Source of the DNA: Seribacter sp963934295
GTDB taxonomy: Bacteria > Verrucomicrobiota > Verrucomicrobiia > Opitutales > Seribacteraceae
Direction of reading: 5' to 3'
DNA: 64,000 nucleotides
Assembly: GCA_963934295.1 (NCBI GenBank)
Contig: CAWVXY010000004.1
Coordinates: 1 to 64,000 of the forward strand
Below, piece by piece: positions 26,642 to 35,597 of this stretch; position 1 is the first letter of the stretch, and the number at the start of each line of letters is the position of its first letter. A program made the position numbers and the translations under genes. The notes below the pieces were generated by a model that was not told the DNA's origin, did no database searches, and saw only the letters and a program-made list of their open reading frames with translations.

Positions 26642-27958
26642 ATGAAATACTTTGGAACGGATGGAATTCGCTCAACTTTTGAGAAATCATTTTTGAATGA
26701 AAACTTTTCATTTGCATTGGGAGAAGCACTTGGGGCTTTTATGAAAGAACAGAATATGCATGGTGACAAAGTTCTCATTGGAAGAGATACACGACCGTCT
26801 GGCAAAGCCCTGTTAAGCTCATTTCACCAAGGATTACAAGAAAATGGCTTTCACGGCGTTTCCGCTGGAGTTTTACCCACCCCAGCTCTGGCATTTGGGG
26901 TTATGGAGAAAAAAATGTCCATGGGCGTTATGATAACAGCGTCACACAACCCCGCACAGGATAATGGATTTAAATTTTTCTCTGCACTGGGTAAAAAATT
27001 AAGTGATTCTGAGGAAGAAAGCATCGAGAGAAAAATCCTAATTAAAGAAAAAAAATCACAGATTATTGAAACCGAATCCATTGAAATTATTGAGTCGTAC
27101 ATAAATTATATTTCAGGCCTATTTCCCCAAAACATGCTAAAACGTAAAAAGATCGTTATTGATTTATCGAATGGAGCAACACAGCAAACTACCCCTACTA
27201 TCCTTAAAAAATTGGGTGCGGAAATACATGCTATTAATTTAGATTCTGGAGAAATAAACGACAGAGTTGGCTCAGAATTCCCTGAGGTCATGTCTCAAAA
27301 AGTGAAAGAATTAAATGCCGACTTTGGTTTTGCACATGATGGGGATGGCGATCGGGTTATTTTCTGTAATTCAAACGGCGAGGTAATTCCCGGTGACAAA
27401 ATTCTCGGTCTACTCGCAATTAATGAAGCCAAACATGATCGTCTTGCCCAAAAAGGATTTGTCGCAACCGTGCATAGCAACTCGGGCCTTGATGCAAGTT
27501 TAAAGAAAAAGGGAATAAGTTTACATAGAGCGGATGTGGGTGATCGAAAAGTTGCCGAAATGATGAGAAAAAAAGGCCTTAATTTAGGAGGAGAATCATC
27601 CGGTCATGTAGTTGCCAGTCAATACCTACCTACGGGAGATGGTTTACTTACAGCATTGATGGTTACTCGTGCATCCTGTGAATCTAAAGAAAGTATTCAT
27701 TCGTTAAGTGATCAAATTATACTTTGGCCAAGCGTTGAAGGTTCGTTTTTGGTTAAAGAAAAAATTCCGATCGAAGAATGTGATGAGTTATATTCAATTT
27801 TTCAAAAAGTTAAAGTTTCTCTTGGCGAACGAGGCAGAATCTTACTTCGATATTCTGGTACTGAACCTAAGATAAGATTACTCGTTGAGGCCGTTGACTC
27901 TGAAAAAGCAAACGATGCCTATCATACTATTGCTGAAATAATTGAAAAAACATTGTAA
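26642..27958 (+). CDS. glmM: Phosphoglucosamine mutase
   Basis: 438-residue enzyme converting glucosamine 6-phosphate to glucosamine 1-phosphate, the precursor of UDP-GlcNAc. The start MKYFGTDGIR is the family signature; the phosphoserine loop is MITASHNPAQDNGFKFFS, the magnesium loop DGDGDRV, the sugar-binding loop GGESSGHV and the phosphate loop RYSGTEPKIR. All four sites are intact. It follows trpD by 6 bases. Together with uppP across the divergent promoter, this is a small envelope-precursor neighbourhood. Confidence 0.96.
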   Translation: MKYFGTDGIRSTFEKSFLNENFSFALGEALGAFMKEQNMHGDKVLIGRDTRPSGKALLSSFHQGLQENGFHGVSAGVLPTPALAFGVMEKKMSMGVMITASHNPAQDNGFKFFSALGKKLSDSEEESIERKILIKEKKSQIIETESIEIIESYINYISGLFPQNMLKRKKIVIDLSNGATQQTTPTILKKLGAEIHAINLDSGEINDRVGSEFPEVMSQKVKELNADFGFAHDGDGDRVIFCNSNGEVIPGDKILGLLAINEAKHDRLAQKGFVATVHSNSGLDASLKKKGISLHRADVGDRKVAEMMRKKGLNLGGESSGHVVASQYLPTGDGLLTALMVTRASCESKESIHSLSDQIILWPSVEGSFLVKEKIPIEECDELYSIFQKVKVSLGERGRILLRYSGTEPKIRLLVEAVDSEKANDAYHTIAEIIEKTL

Positions 27959-28024
27959 TATTTTTACTACTTAATAGGTTAATCATTGTTCTCCCGACTA
28001 TTTACACCCAATAATATTAAACTA

Positions 28025-29425
28025 ATGATTCAGGAGATACCTATTGCCCAATTAGATCCTCGCCAAGTTAAGCAACTTGTAGTTGCCGACGCTGCAATTC
28101 AAACAAACTTGTCTTACACATTGGAAATTTATGGTTCTATTTTAAAGCAATCACAGGGTTGTCTAGAATTACGTAAAAAACTTCGTGCACTTCAAATAAA
28201 GAGTGCCCAAGGTTCAACCAAAGGGCTCAATAATCTTTTAGGAAAAGTAACTTCAGTCCCTTTTATGTTCGGCGGAAAAAGCGAAAAGGACCCGGAAGGA
28301 ACACTAGTAAAAGCCGAAGCTCTTATTGAAAAAAATCCGGGCAATGTTCTTGCACATGAAATGCTTGCTGATGCAGCTAACCTTCTAGAGATGAAGGAAA
28401 CAGTAGTTTTTGCTTACGAAACTATTCGTAAAATTCACCCGACCAATATTAAAAACTTGAAAGAACTTGGAAATGCTTATTTAGAATTCGGAAATACTGA
28501 AAAGGCAATAGAGACTGGTAACGCGATTTTAAAGATCCAACCAACCGACGGTGATGCAGTTGATTTAATGAAAAGAGCATCGGTTGCAGTTGCAATGAAT
28601 AAGGGGAAATGGGAAGAATCGGAAGATTTTAGGGCTCAACTTAAGGATGAATCGGAAACTCAGGCACTTGAACAGCAGGCAAAAGCGGTAACCGATTCCA
28701 AAGGCCTTGAGGATCTAATTAGACAAACTTACAAAAAAGTTGAACAGGAACCTGGAATTCTTAATAATTACCTTCAGTTAAGTGAATATTATCATCGTTA
28801 TGGAGACTTGGAAAACTCTATTGCCTGGATTCAGGAAGCAAGAAAACAGCCAGCAGGACAAGGAGATGTATCACTTGAAGAAAAAGAAAGACTCTTAACC
28901 ATCGAATATTTTGATAATTCAATTCAGGAGTGGGAAAAAGCTCATATTGCCAATCCTGACAATTTAGAAACAAAAGAATCATGGAATAAAGCGATTTCTC
29001 AGAAAAAGCTTTATGAAAAAAGTCAGTTAGAGTCACTTGTGCAAAGATATCCTAACGACTACGGATACCGATATGAACTTGGCATAAACCTTTTTGAGAA
29101 TGAAGATTATGATAATTGCCTCTCTCATTTTCAACTCGCTCAAAGAAATGCTAAAGTTCGATTGGATTCAATTTTATACCTCGGACGAGCCTACAGTAGA
29201 AAAAATTTCCACGACCTTGCTATTGAGCAATTTTCTCTTTTAAAAAATGAGATTCAGGTAATGGATGAAAGAAAAAAAGATGCAATTTATGAATTAGGTT
29301 GCTGTTTTGAATCAATGGGAGACCAGGATAAGGCTATTGAAGAATTTAAAGTGGTTTATTCAGCCGACATATCATTTCGAGATGTAGCCGATAAGATCAA
29401 TGCATTTTACTCCAAAAATGCGTAA
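28025..29425 (+). CDS. Cytoplasmic TPR protein
   Basis: 466 residues, no signal peptide or membrane helix. It is almost entirely helical with tetratricopeptide-like units (ALIEKNPGNVLAHEMLADAA, NLKELGNAYLEFGNTEKAIE, GNAILKIQPTDGDAVDLMKR, YLQLSEYYHRYGDLENSIAW, YGYRYELGINLFENEDYDNC, DAIYELGCCFESMGDQDKAI). The N-terminal 70 residues are a separate region (VVADAAIQTNLSYTLEIYGS). The ATG at 28025 is preferred to a TTG at 27986. It ends 18 bases before a convergent tRNA-Ser. A role as an assembly scaffold is plausible but not shown. Confidence 0.65.
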   Translation: MIQEIPIAQLDPRQVKQLVVADAAIQTNLSYTLEIYGSILKQSQGCLELRKKLRALQIKSAQGSTKGLNNLLGKVTSVPFMFGGKSEKDPEGTLVKAEALIEKNPGNVLAHEMLADAANLLEMKETVVFAYETIRKIHPTNIKNLKELGNAYLEFGNTEKAIETGNAILKIQPTDGDAVDLMKRASVAVAMNKGKWEESEDFRAQLKDESETQALEQQAKAVTDSKGLEDLIRQTYKKVEQEPGILNNYLQLSEYYHRYGDLENSIAWIQEARKQPAGQGDVSLEEKERLLTIEYFDNSIQEWEKAHIANPDNLETKESWNKAISQKKLYEKSQLESLVQRYPNDYGYRYELGINLFENEDYDNCLSHFQLAQRNAKVRLDSILYLGRAYSRKNFHDLAIEQFSLLKNEIQVMDERKKDAIYELGCCFESMGDQDKAIEEFKVVYSADISFRDVADKINAFYSKNA

Positions 29426-29443
29426 TAGACCACTAGATAAATC

Positions 29444-29531
29444 TGGCGGAGAGGGAGGGATTCGAACCCCCGGTACCTTGCGGCACACCCGATTTCGAGT
29501 CGGGCACATTCGACCACTCTGCCACCTCTCC
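29444..29531 (-). tRNA. tRNA-Ser(CGA)
   Basis: 88 nucleotides on the minus strand, 5' GGAGAGG to CCTCTCCGCCA 3', with the CCA encoded. The anticodon arm CCCGA-CTCGAAA-TCGGG gives anticodon CGA, reading UCG. A long variable arm (TGTGCCGCAAGGTACC region) marks a class II serine tRNA, and the T loop is TTCGAAT. It converges with the TPR gene. Confidence 0.95.
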
Positions 29532-29649
29532 AATCTATTATAATGAATTAATCTACATTCTTAAGGCAACTTAATTTGCCAAATTTTTGGATTCCACAAA
29601 TTTTATTTACACGCTTGCCCGAAATGCACACCATCTCTTGGATATAATC

Positions 29650-30756
29650 ATGAAAAAACTCTTTGTTCAAACTTTCATCATTCCTCTCACTTTTTTCTTC
29701 TTGTCATGCCAATCGTCCAAAATGACTTCGATCGATTTTTCAGATGGTTCTTACAAGGGTGAAATAGATAAGAAAGGGAAAAAAAATGGAATTGGCTTTT
29801 ATGTTTGGCATGACGGATCAACATATGAAGGAGACTTTAAAGATGATCTCCGACATGGAAATGGTTTGTTTAATTGGAGCAACGGCGAATCCTACAAGGG
29901 TGATTACCTAGAAGACGAAAGAACTGGTTTAGGCATATACCGTTGGCCAGATGGTTCATTTTATGAAGGATCATTTCTCAAAGGAAAAAGACATGGCACT
30001 GGTGTTTTTCAATCTATAAATGGAGTAGTCTATGATGGTGAATGGTTCGATGATATGCAACATGGAGAAGGAAAACTTACCAATCTCGATAAAAGTTTAG
30101 TTCGAGGGGTATGGAGGAATGGAAAGATTTTAACAAAACCCTCAATCCTTCCCGAAACCGCATCTAAACCAAAATTAGAAATAATCGAATTACAACCGAC
30201 GACGCCAACGACTACAATAAACAGAAGCGTACCTGTAACATCTGCGGTTGATCCAACCGCATCTCTGCAAAGTCAGTCTCCCCGCCTTTCACCAAAAATA
30301 AAAAATAATTCGGCAATAGAAAAGATCCCTCCTAATCTGCAAGTTATCCCTGCTAATGAAGGATCAACATTAAACCAACCTACACAACCGAAAGCAGATT
30401 TAAGCGTTATCGAAACAAGCTCTATTCTGCCCAAAGTTCAAAACGCCCCTCCCCTGCAGATCAAAACTAAAGAAACGACTCAAACAAACTCTACTAATTC
30501 AAATATTTGGACAGGTACTGTTAATGAGGCGGAAAATCAATTTGTTACTGATTTGATAGATGGGATTGATACGGTAAGCTATGCTAAATCGAAAATTCCT
30601 TTTACCGGTAAAATGCAAATTTTAGATCAGGAAGGATCTTTAATTGGGGAAGTGAATCTGATTGACGGACGACTCCACGGAGAAGAAGTTTTTATGGACG
30701 AAACAGGAACCATAACCGAGCGAAATATTTGGGAAAAAGGCATCCGTATAAAGTAA
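29650..30756 (+). CDS. MORN-repeat lipoprotein
   Basis: 368 residues. A lipoprotein signal MKKLFVQTFIIPLTFFFLSC gives Cys20; the ATG at 29650 is chosen over an earlier in-frame codon. Residues about 32-140 contain five classical MORN units (YKGEIDKKGKKNGIGFYVW, YEGDFKDDLRHGNGLFNWS, YKGDYLEDERTGLGIYRWP, YEGSFLKGKRHGTGVFQS, YDGEWFDDMQHGEGKL). A Pro/Thr/Ser/Gln-rich linker of about 150 residues follows, then a small C-terminal domain resembling single MORN_2 units (IPFTGKMQILDQEG, NLIDGRLHGEEVFMDETG). It is distinct from, but in theme like, the lipoproteins at 16302 and 41202. Function unknown. Confidence 0.75.
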   Translation: MKKLFVQTFIIPLTFFFLSCQSSKMTSIDFSDGSYKGEIDKKGKKNGIGFYVWHDGSTYEGDFKDDLRHGNGLFNWSNGESYKGDYLEDERTGLGIYRWPDGSFYEGSFLKGKRHGTGVFQSINGVVYDGEWFDDMQHGEGKLTNLDKSLVRGVWRNGKILTKPSILPETASKPKLEIIELQPTTPTTTINRSVPVTSAVDPTASLQSQSPRLSPKIKNNSAIEKIPPNLQVIPANEGSTLNQPTQPKADLSVIETSSILPKVQNAPPLQIKTKETTQTNSTNSNIWTGTVNEAENQFVTDLIDGIDTVSYAKSKIPFTGKMQILDQEGSLIGEVNLIDGRLHGEEVFMDETGTITERNIWEKGIRIK

Positions 30757-30823
30757 TAATTTTGGACCGGCTAGTCGAAAAACTTGGCTCAATTACAGTT
30801 TCTCATTTTTAATACACAAAATA

Positions 30824-30838
30824 GCCAAATTATTTGGC
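30824..30838. promoter_or_regulatory. Palindrome upstream of gcvP
   Basis: GCCAAA-TTA-TTTGGC, perfect 6-base arms, 82 bases before the gcvP start codon. No glycine riboswitch core is visible in the leader, so an operator or a small hairpin is the more likely reading. TATAAA-type sequence lies at 30892. Confidence 0.3.
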
Positions 30839-30919
30839 GTGGATGATTATATCGATAGTATTTACTCACGTTAAAAACATTATATTTCCCCTATAAATTA
30901 TTCGTAGTAGTTTCATCAA

Positions 30920-33900
30920 ATGGTAGCATCCAATCCAAGTATCCACAAAACCAAGATTAATTTGCCTTACGAACCGACTGAGTTCCCTCGAGAACTTTCT
31001 AGGCATTATATTTCAGCAAGTGATGATGACATTGCTCAAATGCTCCATTTTATTGGACTGACATCTACGGACGAACTCTTCGAACATATTCCTACTTCTC
31101 TTCACTTTAAAATGGGTACTGATCTACCCGATGAGCTTAGTTACGATGATGCAGTTGCACAGCTTTCTGAAATTGGTAGTAAAACCAATTTAAAAACATC
31201 ATTTATTGGTGATAGTTTACCTTTTTGGAAAATCCACCCAATAGTCGACTTTGTATCTAATCTCCGATCGTTAAGTACATCCTACACTCCTTATCAACCT
31301 GAAAGAAGCCAAGGTACGCTTGTAACTCATTGGATTTACCAGTGTGTAATGTCCACTTTAACCGGATTTGAAGCCATAAACACTTCACTTTACGACAGAT
31401 CGGCAGCAATTTATGAAGCCATTACCTGTGCCACAAGAACAAACAAACGCGCGGGAAAGATTTTATTGTCCGCCTCTTTGTTCGAGTCTGAACTTGAAGT
31501 TATAAAAACACTTTCAGAAGAAACCGATTTAAAATTTATATCTGTTCCAATTGATCCTGATTCAGGTTTACTTGATTATGATTGGCTCAACAATTTACCA
31601 TTGGAAGATACCCAGGAAATCTCGGCTTTTGTCTTCCCCCAAGTAAATACCCTTGGCTTGCTTGAGGATGTTAATTTTCTAAGTGATTTTTCAAATTTGC
31701 ATGGAATTCGATCGATTGCATGCATTGACCCCATGCTTTTAGGAACTGGCGGGCTTAAACCACCTACTGACTTCGGCGAAAACGGAGCCGACTTTATTGT
31801 TGGCGAAGCACAACACCTAGCAATTGCTCCCAATTTTGGCGGTCCGGGACTTGGGATATTTGGATGCAGGCATAACGAACAGAATAAAAAAGATCTTCGT
31901 GCCACACCAGGGAGATATATTGGCAAGGCCAAAGACTTTAATGGTAGAGATTGTTTCGTTATGGTTTTATCGACTAGAGAGCAACATATTCGAAAAGAAA
32001 AAGCCACATCCAATGTATGCTCGAACCAAGCTTTTTTAGCAACGCTTGCGGGTGCATCTCTTTTAGCAAAAGGGGAAAACGGGCTCACTGCTTCAATTTC
32101 AGTAGCGAAGCAGGCAAAAGAGAGGATTCTCCAAGCAATCGTAAAACTTGATGGAATCAATCCAGCCTTTGAAGAATCTAATAGCTTTAATGAACTAATC
32201 TTGGAAACAGATTTACCAGTTCGAGAGTTGGAAGAAAAAGCGGCAAAAGAAAACCTGCAAATTGGAGTTAATGCAACCGGACGAATTAGTAAAAACGACA
32301 AAAGAAATCTCATTAAATTAACTTTTACCGATGTCCATGAAGATAAGTGTCTTGTAAAACTAATTAATTTTTTTGAGAAAATTTTTCTACCCAAATCAAT
32401 TGAGAATACAACCGATTATAAAAATTCCATAAACCCCAAGTTACTTCGAACAAATGCAGTTAATCTCGCAAGTTTCTCATTTGATGAACTTTCCCAGTAC
32501 TATGAAAAATTAGCGGATTTAAATGTCAGTCCTGATGATGGGTGTTACCCACTTGGTTCTTGCACGATGAAGTACAATCCATTGCTCAATGATTGGGCAG
32601 CATCTTTACCTGGTTTTGCACATGCACACCCACAGTCTCCAGAAAGTGATGTGCAGGGCCCGTTGCAAGTCTTATATGAAATCCAGGAATGGTTCAAAAA
32701 TATTACTGGTTTGCCCGGTGTTACAACTCAACCCGTTGCTGGAGCACAAGGTGAATTGGTTGGTTTAAAACTATTCCAAGCTTATCATCGTTCACGTGGT
32801 GAATTCACAAGGGATGTTGTATTTATTCCCAAATCAGCACATGGAACAAATTTTGCAACCGCAAGTATGGCGGGATTTACCAATAAAGATGGAATTGTCT
32901 ACCTTCAAGCCACGACGGAAGGTTTGATTGACTTGGATGACTTTGAGGAAAAGCTTCAACAATACGCAACTCGCCTATGCGGTGTTATGATAACAAATCC
33001 GAACACATCAGGAATTTTTGAAAAGCAATTTCACATTATCTCCCAAGCAGTGCAACAAGCAGGAGGATTAGTTTACATGGATGGAGCGAACATGAATGCG
33101 ATTGCGGGTAAAATTGATCTAGGAAAGCTTGGCGTGGATGCAGTACACAATAACTTGCACAAAACCTGGACCATTCCTCATGGAGGCGGAGGTCCTGGCG
33201 ATGCAATTGTTGCTGTTTCCCAAAAGCTAATTGATTTCCTCCCTGGTTCACAAATAAAGAAAGATAATAACGGAATTTATCGTTCTGAAAAACCAGCCAA
33301 CAGTATTGGATCATTTCATAGAAATTGGGGGAATTTTGGACACAAAGTGAGAGCTTATTCATATCTTCTTAGACTAGGTAAAGAAGGTGTGCCAAGAATG
33401 TCTTCAATCGCTGTATTATCTGCTCGCTATCTCTACGAACGGTTAAAAGGGTACTTTCCGACACTGCCATCCAATGCGGTTTCCATTCCTCGCATGCACG
33501 AATTTATCTTAACTTTAAGCGATGAAGACTTTTTATGCCTCGAAACCGTTGGCATATCAAAAAGTCAGGCAATTCCACAAGTTGGAAAATTATTTCTCGA
33601 TTTTGGATTTCATGCACCAACCGTTGCTTTTCCTGAGGTTTTCGGATTAATGATTGAACCCACCGAAAGTTATACGAAATCAGAATTAGATCGTTTTATT
33701 GAAGCGGTTATTTGTATTAAAGAAATTATTTCGGATTGCCCCGAGGCGGTAAAATCTGCCCCTCACTTTACCCCCATTGATCGGGTCGACGAAGTTGCTG
33801 CAAATCGAAATTTGATTCTTCAAGAAAGCTTAGATCACCTGCCTTCTCTCCATTTGAATAGGATCAAGCCAAGCATTCTCAAAAACTTAGAAATAAGAGA

Positions 33901-33937
33901 AATTAAATCTCGTATAATTGACTGTGTGAAAAAGTAA
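30920..33937 (+). CDS. gcvP: Glycine dehydrogenase (P protein), one-chain fusion of two-subunit type
   Basis: 1005-residue PLP enzyme that decarboxylates glycine in the glycine cleavage system. The N-terminal half (about 1-480) resembles subunit 1 and lacks the PLP lysine; the C-terminal half (about 495-1005) resembles subunit 2, with DGCYPLGSCTMKYNP near residue 540 and the PLP lysine Lys748 in NNLHKTWTIPHGGGGPG. The YPLGSCTMKYNP form is that of separately encoded subunit 2 proteins, whereas E. coli-type one-chain enzymes have a different flanking pattern, so this looks like an independent joining of gcvPA and gcvPB. No gcvT or gcvH adjoins. Confidence 0.93.
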   Translation: MVASNPSIHKTKINLPYEPTEFPRELSRHYISASDDDIAQMLHFIGLTSTDELFEHIPTSLHFKMGTDLPDELSYDDAVAQLSEIGSKTNLKTSFIGDSLPFWKIHPIVDFVSNLRSLSTSYTPYQPERSQGTLVTHWIYQCVMSTLTGFEAINTSLYDRSAAIYEAITCATRTNKRAGKILLSASLFESELEVIKTLSEETDLKFISVPIDPDSGLLDYDWLNNLPLEDTQEISAFVFPQVNTLGLLEDVNFLSDFSNLHGIRSIACIDPMLLGTGGLKPPTDFGENGADFIVGEAQHLAIAPNFGGPGLGIFGCRHNEQNKKDLRATPGRYIGKAKDFNGRDCFVMVLSTREQHIRKEKATSNVCSNQAFLATLAGASLLAKGENGLTASISVAKQAKERILQAIVKLDGINPAFEESNSFNELILETDLPVRELEEKAAKENLQIGVNATGRISKNDKRNLIKLTFTDVHEDKCLVKLINFFEKIFLPKSIENTTDYKNSINPKLLRTNAVNLASFSFDELSQYYEKLADLNVSPDDGCYPLGSCTMKYNPLLNDWAASLPGFAHAHPQSPESDVQGPLQVLYEIQEWFKNITGLPGVTTQPVAGAQGELVGLKLFQAYHRSRGEFTRDVVFIPKSAHGTNFATASMAGFTNKDGIVYLQATTEGLIDLDDFEEKLQQYATRLCGVMITNPNTSGIFEKQFHIISQAVQQAGGLVYMDGANMNAIAGKIDLGKLGVDAVHNNLHKTWTIPHGGGGPGDAIVAVSQKLIDFLPGSQIKKDNNGIYRSEKPANSIGSFHRNWGNFGHKVRAYSYLLRLGKEGVPRMSSIAVLSARYLYERLKGYFPTLPSNAVSIPRMHEFILTLSDEDFLCLETVGISKSQAIPQVGKLFLDFGFHAPTVAFPEVFGLMIEPTESYTKSELDRFIEAVICIKEIISDCPEAVKSAPHFTPIDRVDEVAANRNLILQESLDHLPSLHLNRIKPSILKNLEIREIKSRIIDCVKK

Positions 33938-33980
33938 GGAAAGATTTGACGATTTCTTCAATATCAACATCATCGTATTC

Positions 33981-34229
33981 ATGTCCGACGAAACTAAAGA
34001 TAAACCTCTTATTTCCTTCTATGGCTTAATTTTCGGCACATTATTGTCGATTGCTTTTTTCTTTTTTATGACCTATGTGCTAATGCCACATGTTCCTTCA
34101 GAGGACTCCACTGTAGTTTTATTTGTCGCTAGCATGACTTCTTTTTGCATGACAGGAGTTTTTTGGCTAGCCACCAATATGTTTATTGTGACTCTTGTTG
34201 ATTTCCAGCGCACAAAAGAACAAGACTGA
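33981..34229 (+). CDS. Small two-helix membrane protein
   Basis: 82 residues with two hydrophobic segments (LIFGTLLSIAFFFFMTYVL at about 15-33, and VVLFVASMTSFCMTGVFWLA at about 45-64) and charged ends. No family recognised. It starts 44 bases after gcvP and ends 12 bases from the convergent hflX. Hydrophobicity and codon pattern suggest a real gene, but its role is unknown; membrane accessory subunits of this shape occur beside many enzymes. Confidence 0.5.
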   Translation: MSDETKDKPLISFYGLIFGTLLSIAFFFFMTYVLMPHVPSEDSTVVLFVASMTSFCMTGVFWLATNMFIVTLVDFQRTKEQD

Positions 34230-34240
34230 AACTGAAAGCC

Positions 34241-35515
34241 TTACGTAATAAATTCTATTAATAGGTTTTTAAGTTTACCCCGTGGCGATGCGACAATCTC
34301 GATCCCACTTTCGTCAGTAATTTCCGAAGAAACGCAACCCTGTTCACGTAATTTTGCAACAAGTTCGTACCTATGGTGCGGAATTTTATAACAACCAGTT
34401 TCAATTCTTCTACTTAGCTCCTGCTCTACCAAACATAATAATTCGGACATCCCTTCTCCTGTCTTACAACTTACAAATACGCATTGCGGAGTAAGGGATT
34501 GTGCCCTCAGACGCGACATTACCTGCTCACCTTGATCAATTTTATTGTATACAGTAATCACCTCTTTGTCCGAAGCACCCAACTCACTAAGCACTTCTAT
34601 GGTAGTATTTAATTGAGCTTCGAATTCAGGGCATGAAAAATCAACCACATGAAGAAGTAGGTCGGCAACAAGAGCCTCTTCTAAAGTTGCCTTAAACGCA
34701 TCAATTAATCGGTGCGGAAGTTTTCGAATAAATCCTACAGTATCAGTTAAAATTATGGTGCGACCTCCCGGAAGGCTTGCTTTTCGACTGGTAGGGTCCA
34801 GTGTGGCAAATAATTTATTCTCTGAAAGTACATTCGATCCAGTAATTTGATTTAAAAGGGTTGATTTGCCCGCATTAGTGTAACCAACTATAGCAAGGGT
34901 TGCTAAGGGTATACGTTTCCTTTTCTTCCGACTAGTTACCCGTCGACTTGCGACCTGAATAATTTCTTTCTTGGTTGCAGATATTTTATCTCTTAACATC
35001 CTTTGGTCTAGCTCAATTTGAGCTTCACCATCGCCTCTTTGTGTAACTCCACCCCCTCTTTGGCGGTCCAGGTGGGTCCAAGCCCTTCGTAACCTTGGTA
35101 ATGAATATTCGAGCCTCGCAAGGCGAACTTGTAACACAGCCTCCTTGGTCTGAGCACGATCGGCAAACACGTCTAAAATAACTTCATGGCGATCGATAAC
35201 CAAGACTTTTGTTAATTCCTCCCAGTTTCTTTGTTGGCCAGGGCTAATTTCATTATCGAAAATAATAACATCGCATCCTAAATCCTGAACCTGCTGTTGA
35301 ATTTGGTCACATTTACCTTTACCCAAAATATGACCCGGAAAAGTTTTTCGAGTCCGAACAATTATTTTTCCTTTTACAACGATAGATAAATTTTCAACAA
35401 GTTCGGAAAGCTCATCGAGTAAAGATTGTGCCTCAGGTTCATCTTCTTTTCTTTGAATAACCGAAATCAAAAATGCCCGCTCTACTTTTTTTGGCTTTTC
35501 CTTAACTTCAAACAT
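34241..35515 (-). CDS. hflX: GTPase HflX
   Basis: 424-residue ribosome-associated GTPase that rescues or splits stalled ribosomes under stress. The N-terminal HflX domain includes a glycine-rich stretch (LDRQRGGGVTQRGDGEAQIE); the G domain carries G1 GYTNAGKSTLLNQ, G2 near TLDPTSR, G3 LTDTVGFI, and G4 NKID. A C-terminal extension of about 70 residues follows. It is followed in the leftward direction by the convergent small membrane gene and preceded by the ppdK terminator hairpin, so it is probably transcribed alone. Confidence 0.94.
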   Translation of the reverse strand: MFEVKEKPKKVERAFLISVIQRKEDEPEAQSLLDELSELVENLSIVVKGKIIVRTRKTFPGHILGKGKCDQIQQQVQDLGCDVIIFDNEISPGQQRNWEELTKVLVIDRHEVILDVFADRAQTKEAVLQVRLARLEYSLPRLRRAWTHLDRQRGGGVTQRGDGEAQIELDQRMLRDKISATKKEIIQVASRRVTSRKKRKRIPLATLAIVGYTNAGKSTLLNQITGSNVLSENKLFATLDPTSRKASLPGGRTIILTDTVGFIRKLPHRLIDAFKATLEEALVADLLLHVVDFSCPEFEAQLNTTIEVLSELGASDKEVITVYNKIDQGEQVMSRLRAQSLTPQCVFVSCKTGEGMSELLCLVEQELSRRIETGCYKIPHHRYELVAKLREQGCVSSEITDESGIEIVASPRGKLKNLLIEFIT

Positions 35516-35539
35516 TCAATTTCTTAACATTTATACAAA

Positions 35540-35568
35540 AAGGGACCGAGCAAAACGCCCGGTCCCTT
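35540..35568 (-). terminator. Rho-independent terminator of ppdK
   Basis: Arms 35540-35548 and 35560-35568 (AAGGGACCG against CGGTCCCTT) form a perfect 9-base-pair stem with an 11-base loop. On the minus strand it is followed by a T-rich tail (TTTTGTAT). It lies 30 bases past the ppdK stop codon. Confidence 0.8.
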
Positions 35569-35597
35569 GTAAGAAGATTTATTTCAATAGGAATATA

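Noticed and set aside
30757..30919. Glycine riboswitch before gcvP
   Set aside because: None of the conserved glycine aptamer core sequence is present in the 163-base leader.
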